From: an uncultured Porphyromonas sp.
GTDB lineage: Bacteria; Bacteroidota; Bacteroidia; Bacteroidales; Porphyromonadaceae
DNA: 64,000 nucleotides
Reading direction: 5' to 3'
Assembly: GCA_900539765.1 (NCBI GenBank)
Contig: UQDF01000003.1
Coordinates: forward strand, 1-64,000
Shown here: in pieces, positions 45,351 to 52,620 of the stretch
Layout of the letters: every line of letters starts with the position of its first letter
Position numbering within the stretch: the first letter of the stretch is position 1
Translations under genes and position numbers: made by a program
Notes under the pieces: model-generated
What the model was told of the DNA's origin: nothing
The model's input: only the letters and a program-made list of their open reading frames with translations
Database searches by the model: none

Positions 45351-46901
45351 TTACTTACATATAGCGTCTATCCCGATGCTCTTCTCTGGAGAGACACTTG
45401 TGGAGAGTGCGAGGCAGAGGAGGAAGAGCATCCCGATGAGGTACTCGGAGATGTAGCTCACGAGGTCTACATTGCAGAGGATGATCCATAGCGAGACCAC
45501 AACGATCAGGACGCTACGGTGCTGCCGATGAGCTACCCAGAGCATAGAGCCGAGGAGTGAGAGCCAGAGCAGGAGTCCTATGACGCCACTCTGCACGAGC
45601 GTCTGCATGTATTGATTGTGAAAGTGGAAGAGATGTGGCTCCTCAGGCGTCCCGATGGGTAGCGTCTGCAATAGTGTATAGGCGTAGTCTAGCCCACCAC
45701 CGATGAGTATCGGCACCTCTTCGGCAGCTTGATAGCTGACCTGTAGCGCTTCGTTGCGCACGGTGCCATCGAGATAACCATGCATAAGGTAGGGTGAAGT
45801 GGTGTAGACGAGCGTCAGGAGGAGAGCGCCCGAGAGTATGACGTAAGCTGCTAGACGCCCCGTATGCTTGGCGCCTTGGACCCGCGCTGTGATCTGATAG
45901 ATGAGCGCATAACCTCCCACAGCGATAGCCATAAGTAGGAGGTAGCGCGCCTGCAGGGCACAAGCGTAGAGGACGATGGCGAGCAGCACAGCGTAGGCGT
46001 GGAGACGTAGCGGGCGCTCACGGCTACAGATACTCATCACAACGGGGATCAGCAGATAGACGCCTAGATAGGTGTAGTGCGTGAAGGTAAAGGGCATCAG
46101 CATATGGGAGCTATCGGCAACGAAGCCCGCCTCCTCGAGGTAGCTCTTGTTGAGTGTGAGTGTGATGAGCGGACTGGTGCCACAGCTGATCAGGACGCCG
46201 TAATAGAAGATGAGGAAGACGACCACGTAGACCCATGCGATGCGCAGAGCTACTAGCCAAAAGCTCTGGGTGAGACGTTCCGACGGACCGCTATAGATGA
46301 GGAAGTAGAGGGGAATTGCAAGTAGCCAGACTTCGCGGCGCCAATAGTCGAGCGCTATCTCTTCATTTGCGGACCAGCCAATGGCGACGACCGCTGTATA
46401 GAGGAGATAAAGCGTGGCTGTGAGAGCCAAAGGGAAGAGAATGCGCTGGCGAAGTGGACGACATCGGATCTCTCGCTCCTCCCAGCGGTTGTCCACGATC
46501 ATCCCTACGAGGAAGAGCGTCTGCAGTCCGAGAAGGCTATCGACCACTCCGAGCAATAGATTGGCATAGCCTAGGCCCAAGCAGAGGAGCGGTATGTAGT
46601 GATGCCGATAGTCGAGCTTTGCTTCAGTAGCACGGGGCACACTTTTTGCCACAAGCCACGGCAGTAGTACTGCGCCAATGGAGAGGGTCACACCGACCGT
46701 CAGCAGTAGGGGCTGGTAGGTCAGTATGTCTCGAGCTAGCAGCGTCCCAGGGGTGCGGTGCGGATAAGCTCCCGTGAGGGCGACGATACCTGCTACGACA
46801 AGGGCTACCGCTACGACAATCAGCAAGAAGTAACGAGAGACGAAGCGTACTAGGCGACTAGCGAGAGAGCGCTCTCTGGCGATGGCGGTGTGTGAAGGCA
46901 T
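45351..46901 (-). CDS. O-antigen ligase/polymerase-like membrane protein
   Basis: About ten to twelve hydrophobic segments in 516 residues, with a large periplasmic loop before the last segments that contains IGGGLDYAYTLLQTLP and HFHNQYMQTLVQSGVIGLLLWL. The HNxYxQxLxxxGxxG pattern is the Wzy_C/WaaL signature, which joins O-antigen to lipid A-core or polymerises surface glycans in the inner membrane. The frame is open 23 codons further, but those overlap the previous gene; the ATG at 46901 lies 8 bases after its stop. The neighbouring lipid A acyltransferase supports an LPS role. Confidence 0.75.
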   Translation of the reverse strand: MPSHTAIARERSLASRLVRFVSRYFLLIVVAVALVVAGIVALTGAYPHRTPGTLLARDILTYQPLLLTVGVTLSIGAVLLPWLVAKSVPRATEAKLDYRHHYIPLLCLGLGYANLLLGVVDSLLGLQTLFLVGMIVDNRWEEREIRCRPLRQRILFPLALTATLYLLYTAVVAIGWSANEEIALDYWRREVWLLAIPLYFLIYSGPSERLTQSFWLVALRIAWVYVVVFLIFYYGVLISCGTSPLITLTLNKSYLEEAGFVADSSHMLMPFTFTHYTYLGVYLLIPVVMSICSRERPLRLHAYAVLLAIVLYACALQARYLLLMAIAVGGYALIYQITARVQGAKHTGRLAAYVILSGALLLTLVYTTSPYLMHGYLDGTVRNEALQVSYQAAEEVPILIGGGLDYAYTLLQTLPIGTPEEPHLFHFHNQYMQTLVQSGVIGLLLWLSLLGSMLWVAHRQHRSVLIVVVSLWIILCNVDLVSYISEYLIGMLFLLCLALSTSVSPEKSIGIDAICK

Positions 46902-46908
46902 CAGCGTA

Positions 46909-47883
46909 CTAAAGAGATAAGTCGTCGCATCGTGGTGAGTAGACCATCTGCGGGAAGTCGTGCGGATCAAAGCGCCAGCGCTTGTGGCTCCAGAGCCAGC
47001 GGTGGGGCGCTAAGCGAATGTTTTCCTCTAGCAGTGTCACATAGTCGTCGATGAGCTGATGCTGTAACTTGTCTGTCGGATGCTCACAGAGCAGGCGGAA
47101 GGTGCCGACCCATTGCTTAGCTGGGTCGTCATGGCGTATCTCATAGAAGAGGAGAGGGATCTGTAGCTTGGTAGCTAGATGACTCCAGCCAGTGACAAAG
47201 GGGGTGGTACGTCCGAAGAGCGACGAGGCGTAGCGCATCTGCTCGTAGCTAGGCGATTGGTCCGCTAGTAAGCAGTAGATGTGCAGACGCTCGTCGGTCC
47301 GCTCGCTCTGATGCCGTATGAGCGTACGAGCTAGTTGCGTCATCTCAATGCACTGAGCGTAGTGCTGCTCTCGCATCTCACGGGTGAGCTGATCGGCGAC
47401 AGGGTTGTGCAGTTGCTTGTAGATGACATGTAGCTGATAGCGGCTACGGTCTAGGTGCAGTGCCGAGGAGCCCATCAGCTCCCAGGGACCAATGTGTCCC
47501 AAGAGGACGAAGACCTGTCTATGCCCCGCCTCGTAGAGCTGATCCAGTAGCTCGGTCTGCTCAAGACGAAAGAGCTGGCGCACCTGCTCGTCCGATCTGT
47601 AGGCATATTGCGCCTCGTGAAGCATTAGTTCGGCGAGATGACGGTAGAAGCGTCTGCCGACCGCCTTTTGCTCTTCGGGAGAGAGGTGTGTGAGGGTGAG
47701 GCGAATGTTTTCCTCTACCACCTGACGTCGGTACTTAAAGAGATGATAGAGTAGCCAGTCTAGTGTAGGGACTAGTACCTTATCAACGAAAGAGCGGGGC
47801 AAGCATGCCAAGCCCCGCAACGTAGTGCGCATCAGCCGAAGCCGTATGCGCTGCCATCGTGTGAGCTGCTTACTCTGCGCCAT
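46909..47883 (-). CDS. Lipid A biosynthesis lauroyl/myristoyl acyltransferase-like (LpxL/HtrB family)
   Basis: 324-residue inner-membrane acyltransferase that adds a secondary acyl chain to lipid A or a related lipid. The catalytic H130-x4-E135 (LLGHIGPWEL) is present, as are an N-terminal hydrophobic/amphipathic stretch and the late WLWSHKRWRF motif (near 302-311). Length is normal. Its start overlaps the end of hflX by 14 bases, so it is co-transcribed with hflX and the ligase-like gene. Confidence 0.85.
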   Translation of the reverse strand: MAQSKQLTRWQRIRLRLMRTTLRGLACLPRSFVDKVLVPTLDWLLYHLFKYRRQVVEENIRLTLTHLSPEEQKAVGRRFYRHLAELMLHEAQYAYRSDEQVRQLFRLEQTELLDQLYEAGHRQVFVLLGHIGPWELMGSSALHLDRSRYQLHVIYKQLHNPVADQLTREMREQHYAQCIEMTQLARTLIRHQSERTDERLHIYCLLADQSPSYEQMRYASSLFGRTTPFVTGWSHLATKLQIPLLFYEIRHDDPAKQWVGTFRLLCEHPTDKLQHQLIDDYVTLLEENIRLAPHRWLWSHKRWRFDPHDFPQMVYSPRCDDLSL

Positions 47884-49105
47884 CGTCCGTCAGGTCGCTA
47901 TAGTCTTGGTAGAGGAAGTCGTTGTAGGGGTAGCGCTGTATGTGGATCTCCTTGACACGCTCGTAGAGGAGCTGTCGCAGCTCGTCTAGTCCCTCGCCCG
48001 TACGTGCTGAGATAAAGACGCAGTCGTTGCCCATACGCGCCATCCAGCTCTTCTCTAGCTCCTCACGTGTGCGGTTGAGCTTGGTCGCTGGTGTCAGATC
48101 GTCAGGATCTTTGGGGATATGCTGATAAGCATCGATCTTGTTGAAGACCAGTATCTGAGGTTTGTCGCCCAGGGCATCGATCTCTCGGAGCGTCTCGGTG
48201 ACTACAGCTATCTGATCCTCAAACTCTGGGTGCGAGATGTCCACAACGTGCAGGATCAAGTCTGACTCACGCACCTCGTCGAGGGTACTCTTGAACGACT
48301 CCACCAGCTGCGTCGGGAGCTTGCGTATGAAGCCTACCGTGTCGGCCAGGAGGAAGGGAAGGTTTCCCAAGACGACCTTGCGAACGGTCGTGTCGAGCGT
48401 TGCAAAGAGCTTGTTCTCGGCAAAGATGTCGCTCTTAGCGAGGACATTCATCAGCGTAGACTTACCCACATTGGTATAGCCGACGAGTGCGACACGCACC
48501 ATCTTGCCGCGGTTCTGTCGCTGTACGCTCTTCTGCTTGTCGATCTTCTTGAGCTGCTCCTTGAGCTGTGAGATCTTGCGCAGGATGATCCGTCGGTCAG
48601 TCTCCAGCTGCGTCTCACCTGGGCCGCGGAGCCCGATGTTACCACCACGCTGCCGCTCGAGGTGCGTCCACAGTCTGGTCAGACGTGGGAGCATATATTG
48701 GTACTGCGCCATCTCCACCTGCGTCTTGGCGTGTGCCGTCTGTGCTCGTGTGGCAAAGATGTCGAGGATGAGCGAGGTGCGGTCGAGGATACGTATGCCT
48801 AGTCGTCGCTCTATGTTGCGCAGCTGATTGGGCGCTAGCTCATCGTCAAAGATAGCCAGCCCCACTTCATGGGCAGAGACATACTCGGCGATCTCGTCGA
48901 GCTTGCCTTTGCCCACAAAGGTGGCGGGGTGCGGCGTGTCGAGACGCTGTAAGAAGCGCGCCACCGGCTCTGCACCCGCAGTCTCTGAGAGAAAGGCCAG
49001 CTCATCAAGATACTCCTCCGCCTGCGTCTCCGACACATCGGGAGTGATGAGTCCTACGAGGATCGTGCGCTCACTCGATTGAGAAGTCTTGATAAACTCT
49101 TTCAT
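47870..49105 (-). CDS. hflX: GTPase HflX
   Basis: Ribosome-associated GTPase that splits stalled or heat-damaged 70S ribosomes. 411 residues: N-terminal HflX domain with LAPNQLRNIERRLGIRILDR (about 90-109), GPGETQLETDRR (about 161-172), a coiled-coil linker, and a GTPase domain with GYTNVGKST (about 209-217), DTVGFIRKLP (about 259-268) and NKID (about 329-332). Overlaps the acyltransferase gene and follows the lactonase-like gene by 8 bases. Confidence 0.95.
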   Translation of the reverse strand: MKEFIKTSQSSERTILVGLITPDVSETQAEEYLDELAFLSETAGAEPVARFLQRLDTPHPATFVGKGKLDEIAEYVSAHEVGLAIFDDELAPNQLRNIERRLGIRILDRTSLILDIFATRAQTAHAKTQVEMAQYQYMLPRLTRLWTHLERQRGGNIGLRGPGETQLETDRRIILRKISQLKEQLKKIDKQKSVQRQNRGKMVRVALVGYTNVGKSTLMNVLAKSDIFAENKLFATLDTTVRKVVLGNLPFLLADTVGFIRKLPTQLVESFKSTLDEVRESDLILHVVDISHPEFEDQIAVVTETLREIDALGDKPQILVFNKIDAYQHIPKDPDDLTPATKLNRTREELEKSWMARMGNDCVFISARTGEGLDELRQLLYERVKEIHIQRYPYNDFLYQDYSDLTDDGAE

Positions 49106-49113
49106 ACAGAGGA

Positions 49114-49851
49114 CTAATAGATCGCGTAAGACTTCTCACGCATCGCCTGATCATCGGCAAAGAGATGTACCCAAGGTATCTTTGCTGCAAGGAAGTTGGC
49201 GGGATAAGCCTTCGCCTCTGGCAAGAGATTGATAATGTGTCCCACTGCGTGGCGCACGTCCTGACCGAGTGCGAGGAAGACTAGTCGCTTAGACTCTTCG
49301 AGCGCCTCGAGCGTTACGGTAACGAGCTGACGCTGCTCTCCCTGCTCGGTGGTCATCTCGTTCGGCGCAAAGACGTCGTCCGAGATGTATAGCTCCACCT
49401 GGTCAGGATAGACCCCAGCGAGATGACCATCCACACCCATCTCGAGGAGGGCTAGGTCAAACTGCGGACGACCATCTAGGTGGCGTACACGCTCTGCTAC
49501 GTGCTGCTGCAGAGCTGTCGCAGCCTGTGCGGGTTCTTGTGCCTTCTCCTCCACAGCATGGATATGCTCCGCAGGGATCTGTAGCGGATCAAAGAGAAGA
49601 CGCTGCAGTAGCGTGCGATGCGCTAGATCGGCATCGCCCAGCTGCTCGTGAAGGAGGTAGAAGTGTACCCGATCCCATGCGATACGACTGCGCCAAGGCT
49701 CTGAGGTGAGTGCCTGTGCCAAGATCTCCGCATGCTCCTCCAGAGAGAGTGCTAGATGAAAGTCGCCTTCGGTCGCCTCAACGGCCTCAGCGATAAACTG
49801 TGCGAGCTGCGTCGTGACTAGCTCGGGGGTACTATATTGATGATAGTTCAT
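49114..49851 (-). CDS. 6-phosphogluconolactonase-like protein with altered active site
   Basis: 245 residues that align end to end with the Pgl/DevB family of the NagB fold (RIAWDRVHFYLLHEQ, FDLALLEMGVDGHLAGVYPD, ending KIPWVHLF). Three motifs that build the active site are changed. The SGGxTP loop reads SLEEHA (36-41), the DER motif reads HEQ (about 68-70), and DGHTASLFP reads DGHLAGVYP. Only the catalytic-type DGH at about 141-143 is kept. The protein may therefore be inactive, act on another ligand, or be regulatory. It lies between obg and hflX in a tight cluster. No zwf or gnd gene is nearby. Confidence 0.7.
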   Translation of the reverse strand: MNYHQYSTPELVTTQLAQFIAEAVEATEGDFHLALSLEEHAEILAQALTSEPWRSRIAWDRVHFYLLHEQLGDADLAHRTLLQRLLFDPLQIPAEHIHAVEEKAQEPAQAATALQQHVAERVRHLDGRPQFDLALLEMGVDGHLAGVYPDQVELYISDDVFAPNEMTTEQGEQRQLVTVTLEALEESKRLVFLALGQDVRHAVGHIINLLPEAKAYPANFLAAKIPWVHLFADDQAMREKSYAIY

Positions 49852-49914
49852 AGGATATATGCTAGGTTAGTAGTTATAAGATAAAGTATTGTGACCATCA
49901 TCCTTAGTAAGCAG

Positions 49915-51054
49915 TTACTCCTCCCAGATGATGTCATCTATGAGGTCGTGATCCTCCTCCACCTTAAGCTTAGGCAGCGGGTTATCAGGATCATCGTCCT
50001 CTTGTGTCGTGCGGTCGTTGAGCGGTTGGCGCAGGATCTCGTTCGGATCATGCAGCGAGGGAGCATTGATCTCTCGCCATATCAGATCCTTCAGCTCAGT
50101 CAGTCCACGCTGCGCCACGGCAGAGATAAAGATCGTTGGCACCTCCTCGGGTAGCGTCTCCGAGACTAGGTCGATAAGCTCGCTGTCTGCCAAGTCTATC
50201 TTGGTGATCGCTAGGATGTGTCGCTTGTCGATCAGTCCTGGATTGTACTCCTCCAGCTCACGGCATAGCATCTGGTACTCGGCGATGATGTCGGGGCTGT
50301 CGATAGGTACCATAAAAAGCAGTATCGAGTTGCGCTCGATATGTCTGAGGAAGCGTAGTCCTAGTCCCCTACCCTCAGCGGCACCCTCGATGATCCCTGG
50401 TATGTCTGCCATGACGAAGGAGCGGTTGTCACGGTAAGAGACCATTCCCAGGTTCGGTTGCAGCGTGGTAAAGGGGTAGTCCGCAATTTTAGGCTTAGCC
50501 GCTGAGAGTGCTGCTAGGAGTGTCGACTTACCCGCATTGGGTAGGCCTACCAGTCCCACATCTGCCAGCGTCTTGAGCTGTAGTACCACGAGACGCTCCT
50601 GACTAGGCTCGCCAGGCTGTGCGTATCGAGGAGCTTGATTTGTCGAGGTCTTGAAGAAGTTATTACCCTTGCCCCCACGTCCACCTGGGAGGAGGAGGTG
50701 CCGCTCACCATGCTGCGACACATCTAGGATAAACTCGCCCGTCGTGGCGTCATGTACGCTCGTCCCGCAAGGCACCTCGATCACAATGTCAGGCGCATCG
50801 GCACCCGTCTGTAGCTTAGCACCGCCCGCCTCGCCATTCTCAGCGATGATATGACGGTTGTAGCGCAGGTGTAAGAGCGTCCAGTAGTTTTGGTTGGCCT
50901 CTATATAGATGCTACCGCCACGACCACCGTCACCACCGTCGGGACCACCCTTGGGGATGTACTTCTCACGACGAAAGTGTGCTGATCCTCTTCCGCCCTT
51001 GCCTGAGCGAAGATAGATCTTGACATAGTCTACAAAGTTGCTCTCACCTGCCAT
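49915..51054 (-). CDS. obg: GTPase Obg
   Basis: Late 50S-assembly GTPase. 379 residues: Gly-rich Obg fold (1-160, with several GGRGG turns and GGAGGAKLQTG), then the G domain with GLPNAGKST (about 172-180), DIPGIIEGAAEG (about 216-227) and TKID (about 287-290), and a short acidic C-terminal region ending DIIWEE in place of the longer OCT domain of Gram-positive forms. Starts four bases after adk. Confidence 0.95.
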   Translation of the reverse strand: MAGESNFVDYVKIYLRSGKGGRGSAHFRREKYIPKGGPDGGDGGRGGSIYIEANQNYWTLLHLRYNRHIIAENGEAGGAKLQTGADAPDIVIEVPCGTSVHDATTGEFILDVSQHGERHLLLPGGRGGKGNNFFKTSTNQAPRYAQPGEPSQERLVVLQLKTLADVGLVGLPNAGKSTLLAALSAAKPKIADYPFTTLQPNLGMVSYRDNRSFVMADIPGIIEGAAEGRGLGLRFLRHIERNSILLFMVPIDSPDIIAEYQMLCRELEEYNPGLIDKRHILAITKIDLADSELIDLVSETLPEEVPTIFISAVAQRGLTELKDLIWREINAPSLHDPNEILRQPLNDRTTQEDDDPDNPLPKLKVEEDHDLIDDIIWEE

Positions 51055-51058
51055 TGGT

Positions 51059-51646
51059 TTACTTATTGTGCTGTAAGCTCTTGTCTATCGCCACAAAGAT
51101 AGCCTCCGAGATCTCCTCTATGGAGCCAGCGCCAGGCACCTCGTAGTGTACCCCCTTGCGGTGGTAGTAGTCTACTATCGGGAGCGTACGCTCGTTGTAG
51201 ACACGTATGCGGTCAGCGATCACCTCGGGCGTGTCGTCAGCACGACCCTCGATCTTAGCACGATTGAGCAGACGTGTCCGTAGCTCCTCTTCGGGCACCT
51301 TGAGCTCGATCAAGCAGTCCACGCTCGTCTTGTCCTTCTCTAGAAGTGCATCGAGCGCCTCGGCCTGAGCCACCGTACGAGGGAAGCCGTCGAAGATAAC
51401 TCCCTCGATACCCTCGGGGAGGTGGTGCAGCTCGTTGGCTATAAGATCGATAATCGTATCGTCATCTACTAGATGCCCCTGAGAGATGATGCTCTGTACG
51501 CGCTTGCCTAGAGGTGACTGGCGAGCGATCTCCTGTCGGAGTAGGTCGCCCGTAGAGATATGCTCTAGGTGGTAATGCTGCTCGATGAATTGGCTCTGTG
51601 TACCCTTGCCAGCACCCGGTGCGCCGAAGATTATTACGTGGATCAT
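51059..51646 (-). CDS. adk: Adenylate kinase
   Basis: Interconverts ATP + AMP and 2 ADP. 195 residues with the P-loop GAPGAGKGT (8-16), DGFPRT (about 87-92) and the LID arginines in RTRLLNRAKIEGRADD. It is the short form without a zinc-type LID insertion, usual in Bacteroidota. Four bases before obg. Confidence 0.96.
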   Translation of the reverse strand: MIHVIIFGAPGAGKGTQSQFIEQHYHLEHISTGDLLRQEIARQSPLGKRVQSIISQGHLVDDDTIIDLIANELHHLPEGIEGVIFDGFPRTVAQAEALDALLEKDKTSVDCLIELKVPEEELRTRLLNRAKIEGRADDTPEVIADRIRVYNERTLPIVDYYHRKGVHYEVPGAGSIEEISEAIFVAIDKSLQHNK

Positions 51647-51707
51647 TGCTTTTGGATAGAACTTGGTTTAGATGGTCTCTGTGGACCGTATGATTATTCC
51701 TGTATGA

Positions 51708-52250
51708 TTACTCTTTAAGTATGTAGATGTCATCGAGCATACGCCCCTGCTCGTTGTAGTCGAGTCCGTGCCCGACGATGAAGCTGTTGTGGATCTCCAT
51801 CCCCACATAGTCAGCATGGATAGGACACTGGAGCGCTTCGGGCTTGAGCAGCATAGTAGCTATGCGCACCTCGGCAGCGCCATCAGCAAGGAACTTCTCC
51901 TTGAGCTTCATCATCGTAAAGCCAGTGTCGATGAGATCCTCTATGATGATGACCATACGACCTGCTAGAGGCGCCGTCACGGGCATCACCTCCTTAAGCT
52001 GGTAAGTACTCCCCATACCAGAGTAGCTCGAGTAGCGTGCGAAGGCCACCTCCGCAGAGGTATTGATCGCCTGCAGTAGTTCTGCGGCAAACATAAAGGA
52101 GCCGTTCATAATGCAGACGAAGAGCGGATCACGTCCCTCCGTCTCTTGGCGTATCTGCTCCGCTAGTCGCCGTGTGGCAGCACGCAGCTGCTCTCCCTTG
52201 ATGTATGGTACAAAGGTCTTGTCGTGTACTATAATCTCCTGATCAGTCAT
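51708..52250 (-). CDS. hpt: Hypoxanthine (guanine) phosphoribosyltransferase
   Basis: Purine salvage enzyme converting hypoxanthine or guanine and PRPP to IMP or GMP. 180 residues from ATG 52250; longer frames upstream would run through the leader hairpin and promoter, so this start is preferred. The PRPP-binding loop VIIIEDLIDTGFTM (about 100-113) and the late DYVGMEIHNSFIVGHGLDY (about 150-168) are present. First gene of hpt-adk-obg, a common Bacteroidota order, preceded by a clear promoter. Confidence 0.95.
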   Translation of the reverse strand: MTDQEIIVHDKTFVPYIKGEQLRAATRRLAEQIRQETEGRDPLFVCIMNGSFMFAAELLQAINTSAEVAFARYSSYSGMGSTYQLKEVMPVTAPLAGRMVIIIEDLIDTGFTMMKLKEKFLADGAAEVRIATMLLKPEALQCPIHADYVGMEIHNSFIVGHGLDYNEQGRMLDDIYILKE

Positions 52251-52317
52251 AGTGAAAATAACAAGCTGGCGGTCTCTCATAGCGGAGGCCGCCTCTTTTT
52301 TATTGTGGTGTATAGCA

Positions 52318-52346
52318 CAAAGGTACAAAAATAGGTGATGCACCAA
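52318..52346 (-). promoter_or_regulatory. Promoter of the hpt-adk-obg cluster
   Basis: On the minus strand, TTG at 52344-52346 and TACCTTTG at 52318-52325, 21 bases apart start to start. The leader to the hpt ATG is about 60 bases and contains a GGCGGTC/GGCCGCC-type hairpin (52269-52293). Confidence 0.65.
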
Positions 52347-52370
52347 CTCCCCTTCGAGAGGCTGGCGAAT

Positions 52371-52536
52371 TCCTACGGAGGAATTTCGAATTTCCTACGG
52401 AGGAAAAGAATATTTCCCACGTAGGAACGAAATGAAACTTCGGAGGAATGAAATGAAACTTCGGAGGAATCGTTTCTCGCCTACGTGGAGAATAAAAAAT
52501 AGCCACGTGGAGAATCTCAAATCTCTACGTGGCTAT
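52371..52536 (+). repeat. CACGTG-rich intergenic repeat element, copy C
   Basis: Same core as copies A and B: two ATGAAACTTCGGAGGAA units (52431 and 52453), then CCTACGTGG, CCACGTGG and CTACGTGG boxes. The left end differs: TTCCTACGGAGGAA is repeated (52371 and 52393) in place of the first CCACGTGG boxes. It is just upstream of the hpt promoter. Confidence 0.85.
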
Positions 52537-52620
52537 CGGATTAAGCCGTCTGACTATGATGCCTTCCCCCCTAGATCTCTCTTGACAGCTCCAATAGGGA
52601 TGAGTTGCTGGTCGACTTTT

